From assembly GCA_027489065.1 (NCBI GenBank), contig JAIYAM010000060.1, forward strand, positions 21,498 to 85,497: a DNA stretch of 64,000 bases, in the 5' to 3' direction. Below are positions 8,276 through 16,562 of this stretch, one piece after another. Source of the stretch: Erythrobacteraceae bacterium. GTDB taxonomy: Bacteria > Pseudomonadota > Alphaproteobacteria > Sphingomonadales > Sphingomonadaceae. Position 1 is the stretch's first letter, and each line of letters begins with the position of its first letter. Below the pieces are notes generated by a model that made no database searches, was not told the origin of the DNA, and was given only the letters and a program-made list of their open reading frames with translations. The position numbers and the translations under genes were made by a program.

Positions 8276-8578
8276 TCAGGTCGTCGGGTCGAGCACCTCG
8301 GCGACCTTTTCCGTCTTGGGCTTGGGCAGGGCAATCATCGCGAAGATGAACAGCGCGAAGGCGAGGCAGATCGCGTTGGGGATGATCAGCGTCCATTCGC
8401 CCTTGAGCAGCCCGAAGGTCGTCCACGAGGCAAAGCTGAGGCAGGTCAGCGCAAACATCGCGAGCGACAACCCCTTGGTCGAACGCTCGCGGATGATCTT
8501 CCAGGCCTGCGGCGTGAAGCTCGCTACGGAGGCGCAAGCGCCTACGGTGCCGACGATGGTGGTCCAGTCGAAGCTCAT
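8276..8578 (-). CDS. SemiSWEET sugar transporter
   Basis: Predicted 100-residue membrane protein with three hydrophobic segments, matching the bacterial SemiSWEET/PQ-loop unit that dimerises to form a sugar uniporter. SFTPQAWKIIRERS is the PQ motif in the first helix and IPNAICLAF carries the conserved Pro-Asn of the third. The start is ATG at 8578 (MSFDWTTI); the longer ORF starts inside the SDR gene. The gene follows the SDR gene by only four bases, so it is probably in the same transcript. The transported sugar is unknown. Confidence 0.85.
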   Translation of the reverse strand: MSFDWTTIVGTVGACASVASFTPQAWKIIRERSTKGLSLAMFALTCLSFASWTTFGLLKGEWTLIIPNAICLAFALFIFAMIALPKPKTEKVAEVLDPTT

Positions 8579-8582
8579 GGCC

Positions 8583-9440
8583 TCAGCTGCCCACGATGGT
8601 GCCGCCATTGGGGTGCAGGACCTGCCCGCTCATGTAGCTTGAGTCCTCGCAGGCGAGGAACAGGAAGCTGGGCGCGACTTCGTTGGGCTGACCGGGGCGG
8701 CCCATGGGCACGTTCTGGCCGAAGGTTTCGAGCTTTTCCTCGCTCGCTCCGCCGAAGGGATTGAGCGGAGTCCAGATCGGCCCCGGGGCGACGCCGTTCA
8801 CGCGAATGCCCTTTTCGGCGAGATTCTGCGACAGCGAGTGGGTGAAGGCGGTGATCGCACCCTTGGTGGCCGAATAGTCGAGCAGCTCATCGGCGCCCTT
8901 ATACATCGTCACCGAGGTGCAGTTGATGATCGCCGCGCCGCGTCCGAGATAGGGCATCGCCGCCTGCACCATATAGAACATGCCGAACACGTTGGTCTGG
9001 AAGGTGCGCTTGAGCTGCTTCTTGCTGATCTCGGTCACCTCCTTGTCGGGGTGCTGCTCGCCAGCATTGTTCACGAGGATGTCGATCTGGCCGAACTTGC
9101 GGATCGCAAGGTCGATGATCTCGCGGCAGTGGTCGCGGTCGCCGATGTCGCCGGCGATGGTGACGGCCCGCCCGCCCTCGTCCTCGACCAGCTCGGCGGT
9201 GCGCAAGGCGTCCTCTTCCTCCTCGAGGTGCGAAATGACGACGTTGGCGCCTTCGCGGGCGAACAGCACCGCAACCGCGCGGCCGATGCCGCTATCGCCG
9301 CCGGTGACGATCGCCACCTTGCGATCGAGCCGCCCCGAACCGGGGTAGCGCGGCTCCCAATCGGGCTTGGGGTCGAGATTGGCTTCGAGGCCGGGCAGGT
9401 CGTCTTCTTGGACCTTAGAGACGATCTTGGAGTCGGACAT
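8583..9440 (-). CDS. Short-chain dehydrogenase/reductase (YghA/YdaD-like)
   Basis: Predicted 285-residue SDR with an extended N-terminus. The NAD(P) loop is TGGDSGIGRA, the structural motif is NNAG, and the catalytic Ser and Tyr-x-x-x-Lys appear in NCTSVTMYKG and YSATKGA. The N-terminal extension with KPDWEPRYPGSGRL is typical of the YghA/YdaD general-stress subgroup. The substrate is unknown. GAACG-type Shine-Dalgarno sequence precedes ATG 9440. It is flanked by the ZIP transporter upstream and SemiSWEET downstream, all on the minus strand. Confidence 0.9.
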   Translation of the reverse strand: MSDSKIVSKVQEDDLPGLEANLDPKPDWEPRYPGSGRLDRKVAIVTGGDSGIGRAVAVLFAREGANVVISHLEEEEDALRTAELVEDEGGRAVTIAGDIGDRDHCREIIDLAIRKFGQIDILVNNAGEQHPDKEVTEISKKQLKRTFQTNVFGMFYMVQAAMPYLGRGAAIINCTSVTMYKGADELLDYSATKGAITAFTHSLSQNLAEKGIRVNGVAPGPIWTPLNPFGGASEEKLETFGQNVPMGRPGQPNEVAPSFLFLACEDSSYMSGQVLHPNGGTIVGS

Positions 9441-9474
9441 TGGGGCGTTCCTTCTTGGCAGGTGGTGGAGAGGG

Positions 9475-10266
9475 TCAGGAGAGGGTGACGTCGAGCACCA
9501 TCATCAGCGCGAGGCCCGCCATCAGCGCGGGGGTAGCCGAGCCATGGGCGATCTGGCGGCGGGTGTGGGGGATGATCTCGGCCATCACGACGAACAGCAT
9601 CGCGCCCGCGGCAAAACCGAGCGCCCATGGGAGCACCGCGGCCGAGACGCCCGCGACAGCAACCGCGAACGCGCCGCCGAGGGGTTCGACGAGGCCCGTG
9701 GCGAGCGCGGCTGCGGCGCAGCGGGCGCGGCTCCAGCCGATACTGGCGAGCAGCGCGGCGACCGCCATGCCTTCGGGAATGTTCTGCAGCCCGATGCCGA
9801 GCATCGTCGCCCAGCCGAGCTGCGGGTCGCCGCCCATGAAACTGATGCCGACGGCGGCACCCTCGGGCAGGTTGTGTAAGGTGATGGCGACGACGAACAG
9901 CGCGATGCGGCGTTCCTCGGCGACACCCAAGGCTGCCCCGAGCCGCTCGGGCAGGTGCCCGCGTGTCGCAAGACCATCGGCCCAGAAGCCCAGACGGCCC
10001 ATCGCCAGCGCGCCGAGCCAAACCGCGGCGAGCACGCCGAGCATCGCAAAAGCGAGCGATGCTCCGCCTGTCCGCATCTGTTCGTAAGCCGGCAGGATCA
10101 GCGAGAACACCGCGGCGGCGATCATCACCCCTGCGGCAAACCCGATCAGCAGATTCTGCCGCCGCACGTCGGGCGCCCCCGAAGCCGCGACGAGCAGCCC
10201 GCCGATGCCCGTCAAGGCACCGGCGAACAGGCTCGCCGCGATCCCGAGAAGCGCAGCCGACATCAT
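9475..10266 (-). CDS. ZIP family metal transporter
   Basis: Predicted 263-residue polytopic protein with the ZIP signatures HNLPEGAAVGI and GIGLQNIPEGMAV in two metal-binding helices, plus EPLGGAF and AEIIPHTRRQ. ZIP proteins import Zn2+, Mn2+ or Fe2+ into the cytoplasm. Its ATG overlaps the stop of the manganese catalase gene by four bases (ATGA), which suggests translational coupling. From that context, manganese is a reasonable guess for the physiological substrate. That is inference only, as the signature residues do not define metal choice. Confidence 0.88.
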   Translation of the reverse strand: MMSAALLGIAASLFAGALTGIGGLLVAASGAPDVRRQNLLIGFAAGVMIAAAVFSLILPAYEQMRTGGASLAFAMLGVLAAVWLGALAMGRLGFWADGLATRGHLPERLGAALGVAEERRIALFVVAITLHNLPEGAAVGISFMGGDPQLGWATMLGIGLQNIPEGMAVAALLASIGWSRARCAAAALATGLVEPLGGAFAVAVAGVSAAVLPWALGFAAGAMLFVVMAEIIPHTRRQIAHGSATPALMAGLALMMVLDVTLS

Positions 10267-11147
10267 TCGGCGTCGACGGGTGGGCCGGCGGCGAGGTCGA
10301 CCCCGGTGAGCGGATCGCTGTTCGGGTCAGACGCCGTGCGCAGCATCATGGTTTCCACCGTCTTCATCTGGCTTGCAGGCAGCGCGACCTCGGCCATGCC
10401 TTCTCCGCCATCGATCGGACGGCTCATCTGCTCCTCGTCGGTGCGGTCCCACTCGGGGCCGCTATTCCACGGCCCTTCGGTGTCGCCGGGCCCGGTCGAG
10501 GCGTTGACATACAGCCTGTCATAGGGAGCCTTCCCCGGCAGGCGGCCCGGAGGGAAGTTGTCGGCGATCGAGTAGAGCGCCTTCTCGAAGCTCTTCTGGT
10601 GCGCGATCTCGCGGGTCATCAGGAAGCCGAGCGCGTCCTTGATGCCCGGATCATCGGTGATCGCGATCAACCGCTCGTAGATGATCTTCGCCCGGCTTTC
10701 GGCCGCGATGTTCGAGCGAAGGTCACAGGTCGGATCGCCGCGCGAGTCGATATACGCTGCAGTCCAGGGCACGCCCGAGGAGTTGGTGAGCGCCGGACCG
10801 CCGCCATAGAGGATCGCCTGGGTGTGGCTGTTCCCGCCCGCGGTGAGCGACCTGTAGAGCTCCGCTTCCTCGAGCGCCGCCTCGGCAAGGTCGCCCTTGG
10901 CGCCCTTGTTGAGCATCGCGACGATCGAGCCGATCACCTCGAGATGGCTGAGTTCCTCGGTGGCGATGTCGAGCAGCATGTCCTTGCGGCCCGGGTCCTC
11001 CTCGGCCAACCCTTGCGTGAAGTAACGCATCGCTGCGGCGAGCTCACCGTCAGGTCCGCCGAACTGTTCGAGCAGCAGCGACGCGAGCGCCGGGTTCGGC
11101 TCGTCCACGCGGACGGTGTATTGCAGGCGCTTGTTGTGGCTGAACAT
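10263..11147 (-). CDS. Manganese catalase
   Basis: Predicted 294-residue non-haem catalase that disproportionates hydrogen peroxide at a di-manganese centre within a four-helix ferritin-like bundle. MFSHNKRLQY, the ligand motif IATEELSHLEVIGS and the later MTREIAHQKSFEKAL provide the Glu/His ligands. TAAYIDSRGDPTCDLRSNIAAE is typical of the family. The length agrees with bacterial Mn catalases (270-300). AAGGAACC precedes the ATG. It is the promoter-proximal gene of a run continuing through the ZIP transporter, SDR and SemiSWEET. Confidence 0.93.
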   Translation of the reverse strand: MFSHNKRLQYTVRVDEPNPALASLLLEQFGGPDGELAAAMRYFTQGLAEEDPGRKDMLLDIATEELSHLEVIGSIVAMLNKGAKGDLAEAALEEAELYRSLTAGGNSHTQAILYGGGPALTNSSGVPWTAAYIDSRGDPTCDLRSNIAAESRAKIIYERLIAITDDPGIKDALGFLMTREIAHQKSFEKALYSIADNFPPGRLPGKAPYDRLYVNASTGPGDTEGPWNSGPEWDRTDEEQMSRPIDGGEGMAEVALPASQMKTVETMMLRTASDPNSDPLTGVDLAAGPPVDAE

Positions 11148-11197
11148 GAAGCAGGTTCCTTATTTGCGACCGCTCGGGCGCGGTCTCGGACAGTCTG

Positions 11198-11335
11198 TTA
11201 GCGGTGGTTGTTGCGGCCGTGCTCAGATGAAGTCTGGCCGACCAATGTCCGCATCCGTAGCCAGCCAATCACACCAACAACTAGCGGTACGCCGAGTATC
11301 CAGAACGGTAGAATGGGTCCGATGATAGAAGACAT
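11198..11335 (-). CDS. Small single-span membrane protein, hypothetical
   Basis: Predicted 45-residue peptide beginning MSSIIGPILPFWILG, with one hydrophobic helix followed by a short basic and polar tail (GWLRMRTLVGQTSSEHG). GGAG lies about ten bases upstream of ATG 11335. Its size and topology resemble small inner-membrane stress peptides. I do not recognise a family. It lies about 50 bases upstream of the Mn-catalase gene on the same strand and may be its leader gene. Confidence 0.5.
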   Translation of the reverse strand: MSSIIGPILPFWILGVPLVVGVIGWLRMRTLVGQTSSEHGRNNHR

Positions 11336-11481
11336 TGAATTGACTCCGCATGGTTTAACAATTGATTGTTCCCCTGCGCTTCCCAAGACTGTGTGAACAT
11401 CGTCGGATACCCCATAACATGGGTTCCAAACTTGTCGGGTTTGCCGGAAAATCGGCGGGATTCACCTATGTGAGACTGCAG

Positions 11482-11511
11482 TTGAACCAATCGCGCTAGG
11501 CTGAGCTATCG
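11482..11511 (+). promoter_or_regulatory. Possible promoter of the GT-UGM operon
   Basis: TTGAAC at 11482-11487 is followed after 18-19 bases by CTATCG/TATCGC around 11506-11512. The -35 element is good; the spacing is long and the -10 imperfect. It would give a leader of about 60 bases. Confidence 0.3.
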
Positions 11512-11577
11512 CCCTCGTGCGATGCCGCCTGTCTGGTCCCGGGCAGGCGGCGACCTCGACCCGGAAGGCCTCACATC

Positions 11578-13920
11578 ATGCATCGCCCCACTGAGAATCG
11601 CCCTTCGGCCAACCCCGTGCGGCGTCCGGTGATCGTCTGCTTCTCGCATTTGCGCTGGAACCTCGTGTTCCAAAGGCCGCAGCACATCCTCACCCGGCTG
11701 CTCGGCCAATTCGACGTCATCTATTGGGAGGAACCGCGCGACGAGGCGGATTGCGACACGGCGTGGGTGGATTGGACCCTGCTCGACGACGGGTTGGTGC
11801 GCGCCGAGCCGGTGCTGCCGACCGGCCTCAGCCCTGCCTCCTCCGAAGCGGCGCTGCGGGAGCTGCTCGCGGAGATGCTCGAAGGCGAAACCCGCCCGCT
11901 GGTGTTCTGGTATTACACCCCGATGATGCTTGGCTTCAGCTCCGGCATCCGCCCCGATCTGGTCGTCTATGACAACATGGACGAGCTCGCCAATTTTGCC
12001 TTCGCGCCCGGGGGCATCGCCCAGCGCGAGGCGACGCTGATGGCGCAGGCCGACATCGTGCTGTGCGGCGGCAAGAGCCTCTACGATGCGCGCCGGACCC
12101 GGCACCACAATATCCACTGCGTTCCCTCCGGCGTTGACGTGGCGCACTTCGCGCGCGGTGCCGACGGGCATCCCGATCCTGCCGACCAGGCCGCGATCCC
12201 CCGCCCCCGCCTCGGATTCTATGGCGTCATCGACGAGCGCATGGACCTCGCGCTGCTGGGCCGGATGGCGCAGCTGCGCCCCGACTGGTCGTTCGTGATG
12301 GTCGGCCCGGTGGTGAAGATCGCGCAAGGCGATCTGCCGCAGGCGAGCAACATCCACTGGCTGGGCGGCAAGAGCTACGCCGAGCTTCCGGCCTATGCCG
12401 CCGGCTGGGACGTCGCGCTGATGCCCTTCGCGATCAATGCCGCCACCGAGTTCATCAGCCCCACCAAGACGCCCGAATACATGGCCAGCGGTCTCCCGGT
12501 GGTTTCGACCCCGATCCGTGACGTGGTCTCGGGGTACGGCGAGTTCGAAAGCGTGGCTATCGCCGCAGACGCCGACAGCTTTGTTGCCGCTTGCGAGGCC
12601 TTCCTTGCAGCGCCTGCCGCAGCCCGCGCGCACTGGCGCAGCGAGGCTCGCGACTGTCTAGCCAGCCAGAGCTGGGACGGGATCGCCGCGCGGATCGAGC
12701 GGGAAATCGAGAACGGCTTTGCCGCACGCCGGCGTGCATCCGCAACGCCAAAGACCGTCAAGGGCCGCTCAAAGCGCCACTACGATGTGTTGGTGGTCGG
12801 CGCAGGGTTCGCCGGATCGGTCATGGCCGAACGGCTTGCAGCAGGCTCGGGCCGCTCGGTGCTGGTCATCGACAAGCGCGATCACATCGCCGGCAATGCC
12901 TTCGACCACAAGGACGAGGGCGGGATACTGGTCCACAAGTACGGGCCGCACATCTTCCACACCAACAGTCGCGACATCCTCGACTATCTGTCGCGCTTCA
13001 CGAGCTGGCGCCAATACGAGCACCGCGTGCTCGCCGAGGTCGAGGACCAGCTCGTGCCGATGCCGATCAACCGGACGACGCTCAATGCGCTCTATGGGCT
13101 TGATTTGAAGGACGAGGCCGAGGCCGAAGCCTACCTCAAGTCGGTCGCGGTCGACATCCCCGAGATCAAGAGCTCGCGCGACACGGTCGTCGCGCAGGTC
13201 GGGGTCGATCTCTACGAGAAGTTCTTCGAAGGCTATACCCGCAAGCAGTGGGGCATCGACCCGAGCGAACTCGACAAGTCGGTCGCCGCGCGTGTCCCGG
13301 CCCGCACCAACACCGACGACCGCTACTTCACGGACACCTATCAGTGCATGCCCGCGAACGGCTACACGGCGATGTTCGCGGCCATGCTGGACGAGCCGCG
13401 GATCACGGTCATGACCGGAATCTCCTATGACGAGCTGCCCGACGACATCACCTGGGATCACCTGGTGTGGAGTGGGCCGATCGACGAATATTTCGGGCAT
13501 CGGCTGGGCAAGCTGCCCTACCGCTCGCTGCGCTTCGAACACGAGAACCTGAACGTGGAACAGGCGCAACCGGTCGCTGTGGTGAACTATCCCGACTATG
13601 ACGTGCCCTACACTCGCATAACCGAGTACAAGCACCTCACCGGGCAGGTCGCGCCCAACACCAGCATCACCCGCGAATATCCGGCCGACGAGGGGGACCC
13701 CTACTATCCGATCCCCAATGACGAGGCACAGGCAATGTACAAGCGCTACGACGCGCTGGCGCGGGCGCAGCGGGACGTGACCTTCGTGGGGCGGCTCGCG
13801 ACCTATCGCTACTACAACATGGACCAGATCGTCGGTCAGGCGCTCGCCACATGGCGACGGCTTGATGAGCGCTGGCGGACGGAGGCCCTCGCCGGGTCCG
13901 GGGCGGTGGCGGCCGAATGA
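11578..13920 (+). CDS. Glycosyltransferase / UDP-galactopyranose mutase fusion
   Basis: Predicted 780-residue two-domain protein. Residues about 18-385 resemble a GT4-like glycosyltransferase: FSHLRWNLVFQRPQHI, VYDNMDELANF, SGVDVAHF and the donor-site EFISPTKTPEYMASG. After a basic Ala/Arg/Lys linker (about 385-400), residues about 401-770 are a flavoprotein UDP-galactopyranose mutase: VVGAGFAGSV dinucleotide fold, KYGPHIFHTN, RKQWGIDP and the C-terminal GRLATYRYYNMDQIV. The mutase makes UDP-galactofuranose, so one polypeptide may make a Galf donor and attach Galf or another sugar. The two functions are normally separate genes. GH5-like ATG overlaps its stop by four bases. Sugar donor and acceptor are inferred, not proven. 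Confidence 0.85.
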   Translation: MHRPTENRPSANPVRRPVIVCFSHLRWNLVFQRPQHILTRLLGQFDVIYWEEPRDEADCDTAWVDWTLLDDGLVRAEPVLPTGLSPASSEAALRELLAEMLEGETRPLVFWYYTPMMLGFSSGIRPDLVVYDNMDELANFAFAPGGIAQREATLMAQADIVLCGGKSLYDARRTRHHNIHCVPSGVDVAHFARGADGHPDPADQAAIPRPRLGFYGVIDERMDLALLGRMAQLRPDWSFVMVGPVVKIAQGDLPQASNIHWLGGKSYAELPAYAAGWDVALMPFAINAATEFISPTKTPEYMASGLPVVSTPIRDVVSGYGEFESVAIAADADSFVAACEAFLAAPAAARAHWRSEARDCLASQSWDGIAARIEREIENGFAARRRASATPKTVKGRSKRHYDVLVVGAGFAGSVMAERLAAGSGRSVLVIDKRDHIAGNAFDHKDEGGILVHKYGPHIFHTNSRDILDYLSRFTSWRQYEHRVLAEVEDQLVPMPINRTTLNALYGLDLKDEAEAEAYLKSVAVDIPEIKSSRDTVVAQVGVDLYEKFFEGYTRKQWGIDPSELDKSVAARVPARTNTDDRYFTDTYQCMPANGYTAMFAAMLDEPRITVMTGISYDELPDDITWDHLVWSGPIDEYFGHRLGKLPYRSLRFEHENLNVEQAQPVAVVNYPDYDVPYTRITEYKHLTGQVAPNTSITREYPADEGDPYYPIPNDEAQAMYKRYDALARAQRDVTFVGRLATYRYYNMDQIVGQALATWRRLDERWRTEALAGSGAVAAE

Positions 13921-15353
13921 AGGCCGCCGACGAGCTGACGCAGAACGCCATGGACCGCGTCGCGCCGCCGGCTGACGGCGCGGCGTGGATTCGCTGCGCC
14001 CCGGGCTCGCCCTACTTCGAGACCGGGGCGGGCGAGGCGTGGCTGCCGGTGGGGCACAATGAGGCGGTCGCCTGGCCGCGCCTCGCCGGTCTTTACCGTC
14101 GCCGCGACGTAGCCCCGGTCGAAGAACACTTCGCCGAACTCGCAAGCTGCGGCGTCAATTGCCTCAGGCTGATGCTCGACTACAGCCAGGTGAGGCATCG
14201 CCATCTCGAACATCGCGTCGGCGAGTTCAGCCCGGCGATGGTGCAGATGTGGGACGATCTGATCGCGCTGGGCGAGAAGCACCAGATCCGCTTCCTGCTG
14301 ACCCCTTTCGACACCTTCTTCATGGTGAAGCGGTGGAAAAGCCACCCCTATTCGCGCCACCGCGGCGGGCCTGCCCGATCGCTCGAGACGATGCTCACCT
14401 GCGCGGACACTCGCGCGGCGGTCATCAACCGGATGCTGTTCGCGACCCGGCGCTGGGGGCATAGCCCGGCGGTATTCGCCTGGGACCTGTGGAACGAGAT
14501 CGACCCCTTCTACGCAGGCGGCGACCTTCAGGCCACGCACGACTTCGTCACCGAACTCTCGGCCGCCTTGCGTGCGGAGGAACTGCGCCTCTACGGACGT
14601 GCGCACCTCCAGACAGTCTCGGTGTTTCACCCCAATTTCGTCGCCGCGCCGGCGCTCGGGGAGACAATCTTCCGCCACCCCTCGCTCGATTTCGCGAGCG
14701 TGCATCTCTACGAACGCGGCACGCTCGATGCGCCGCGCTCATCGCTCGCCCCTGCGCAGGCGACAGTGCGGCTGATGACCGAGGCGCTGGCCGAATGCCC
14801 GCCTGGCCGTCCGGTGCTCGATACAGAACATGGCCCGGTGCACGCCTTCAAGGACCGCCGCCTGACACTGCCCGACAGCTTCGATACCGCCTGCTTCCGC
14901 CGCACCCAGTGGGCGCACATTGCCAGCGGCGGCGCGGGTGGCGGAATGCGCTGGCCCTATCGCCATCCGCACATCCTGCTTCCGGAAATGCACGCCGCGC
15001 AGCGCATCTTCGCCGATTTCCTGCCACTGATCGACTGGCAGCGGTTCGACCGCCAGCCGCTCGGCGAGCGCCTGACGGTTCACGACTTCGCCGGACTGGC
15101 TTGCGGCTGCGGCGACGCAAACCAGGCAGTGATCGCGCTGATGGCAAGCGAGAGCGACGGCGGCACTGCTCGCCACCTCGAGATTACCGGCCTAGCGCCG
15201 GGGTGCTACGACGTTCGCCAGGTCAACACCGTCACGGGCGCACGCGAAGATTGTCAGGTAAACACCCGGCAGGACGGCTCGTTGGTGGTGCTGACGATGG
15301 GCGGCGTGCAGGATATCGCCTTGGCTATCACGCCCGCACCGGACGGGTGCTGA
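13917..15353 (+). CDS. GH5-like glycoside hydrolase
   Basis: Predicted 478-residue protein with a (beta/alpha)8 clan-A glycoside hydrolase core. The acid/base is in WDLWNEID (Glu about 194) and the likely nucleophile in VLDTEHGP (Glu about 304), spaced as in GH5-type cellulases and mannanases. The N-terminus lacks a signal peptide, so it looks cytoplasmic unless exported unusually. The last 80 residues (from about 395) look like a small beta-sandwich. Its ATG lies within the stop of the GT-UGM fusion (ATGA), indicating coupled expression. A role in trimming or remodelling a galactofuranose-containing glycan is possible; the substrate is unknown. Confidence 0.72.
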   Translation: MKAADELTQNAMDRVAPPADGAAWIRCAPGSPYFETGAGEAWLPVGHNEAVAWPRLAGLYRRRDVAPVEEHFAELASCGVNCLRLMLDYSQVRHRHLEHRVGEFSPAMVQMWDDLIALGEKHQIRFLLTPFDTFFMVKRWKSHPYSRHRGGPARSLETMLTCADTRAAVINRMLFATRRWGHSPAVFAWDLWNEIDPFYAGGDLQATHDFVTELSAALRAEELRLYGRAHLQTVSVFHPNFVAAPALGETIFRHPSLDFASVHLYERGTLDAPRSSLAPAQATVRLMTEALAECPPGRPVLDTEHGPVHAFKDRRLTLPDSFDTACFRRTQWAHIASGGAGGGMRWPYRHPHILLPEMHAAQRIFADFLPLIDWQRFDRQPLGERLTVHDFAGLACGCGDANQAVIALMASESDGGTARHLEITGLAPGCYDVRQVNTVTGAREDCQVNTRQDGSLVVLTMGGVQDIALAITPAPDGC

Positions 15354-15363
15354 GGCGCAGCAA

Positions 15364-15879
15364 CTAAGCGAGGGCCCTCAGCCCGATCGTCAGCGCTGCC
15401 GCCGCGGCGAGGTTGCGCACCTCGCGGCGCGGCCGCTCGCCGTAGTCGATGCGGTAGACCCAGGACCGCTCCGGCACGGCCGCTGCCACATAGGTGACGC
15501 CCGGCCCCTCGTCCTCCTCGGGATCGGAGCTGCCCGCAAAGCCGGTGATGGCGAGCGCCAGCCCGCCACCCGATCGCTCGAGACAGCCTTCCGCCATCGC
15601 GCGGGCAACCGGCTCGCTCACCGCGCCTTCGCGTTCGATCAGATCGCCGTCGATCCCGAGCATCTCCTGCTTGGCGTCCTTGGTGTAGGTCACGAAACCG
15701 CGATCGAAGCTGTGGCTCAGCCCTTCGATGTCGGTCAGCAACGAGGCGAGGAACCCGCCGGTGCAGCTTTCGGCCGTGACCAGCGAAGTCTCCTTCTGCT
15801 CGAGCTTTTCGAGCAGCGCCCTGGCCGCAGCGTGAAGCTGTTCGATTTCGGGCACGGCTCTTGCGGCAAGATCAAGCAT
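15364..15879 (-). CDS. pncC: Nicotinamide-nucleotide amidohydrolase (CinA C-terminal domain)
   Basis: Predicted 171-residue stand-alone CinA C-terminal domain, which deamidates nicotinamide mononucleotide to nicotinate mononucleotide in the pyridine nucleotide cycle. The catalytic region VTAESCTGGFLASLLTDI is conserved, followed by YTKDAKQEMLGI and LAITGFAGS. ATG at 15879 gives the expected length; the longer ORF runs into the hemerythrin gene in another frame. It lies eight bases after the hemerythrin stop, so the two are probably co-transcribed. It has a modest acidic insert (DPEEDEGPG) in the substrate loop. Confidence 0.85.
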   Translation of the reverse strand: MLDLAARAVPEIEQLHAAARALLEKLEQKETSLVTAESCTGGFLASLLTDIEGLSHSFDRGFVTYTKDAKQEMLGIDGDLIEREGAVSEPVARAMAEGCLERSGGGLALAITGFAGSSDPEEDEGPGVTYVAAAVPERSWVYRIDYGERPRREVRNLAAAAALTIGLRALA

Positions 15880-15887
15880 CGGCCTGA

Positions 15888-16394
15888 TCACGCCCTCAGC
15901 GCGATTGTCTCGGGCGGCGGCAGTGCGCCCGATTTGGCCTGATCCTTGAGTTGCTGTTTCAGCTGCGCCATCTCCTCGCCGATCACCGTAAGGTCGAAAT
16001 CCGCCTTGCGGACCTGCGCGAAGATGCTGCCGCGCTGACGCTCTTCCTCGTAGACGTGGTGTTCGACCTGCTCCTTGAGCACGCTGACCTTGGCCTCGTA
16101 GAATTGGTCGCTGGGCTCGGACTGCTGGAGGGAGAGGATCAGCGCCTTGGCGCTGTCGTGTTCGACCTGCGCCTCGTCCATCATGCTGTCGTCGACGATC
16201 GAGCGCACGGCCGGGTAGAAGACCTGCTCCTCGATCAGACAGTGGATGGTAAGCTCCTCGCAGATCTGACGAACGATCTTCTGCTGCACAGACGCGCTGC
16301 GGGCGTTCTCGTACTTCTCGAACAATGCCTCGACGGTGCGGTGATCGTCGGCGAGCAGCTGGAGCGCATCGCGTGACTGGGGTTGCTTGGCCAT
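15888..16394 (-). CDS. Hemerythrin HHE domain protein
   Basis: Predicted 168-residue helical protein of the HHE hemerythrin family, with iron-ligand motifs LLADDHRTVEALFEKYE, HCLIEEQVFYP, EHDSAKALI and QVEHHVYEEER. Proteins of this kind bind a di-iron centre and are linked to oxygen, nitric oxide or oxidative-stress responses. ATG at 16394 (MAKQPQS) with AAGGAAC upstream is the natural start. It is divergent from ku and upstream of pncC. A second, distinct hemerythrin lies at 26148-26678. Confidence 0.85.
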   Translation of the reverse strand: MAKQPQSRDALQLLADDHRTVEALFEKYENARSASVQQKIVRQICEELTIHCLIEEQVFYPAVRSIVDDSMMDEAQVEHDSAKALILSLQQSEPSDQFYEAKVSVLKEQVEHHVYEEERQRGSIFAQVRKADFDLTVIGEEMAQLKQQLKDQAKSGALPPPETIALRA

Positions 16395-16562
16395 GTTCGG
16401 GTTCCTTTGTTGTGCGAACCGGAGCGACTCGTCGCCGTCCACACCCATGAGTGTCGCCCGCACAGCCCAAGGCAGCACACGCCTATGTTAGTGCCTCCAG
16501 CCGAGCCCTGCCCCACCACCTGAGCACCGCGCTCCGCGGACCCGCATGAAGGACAACGACGC

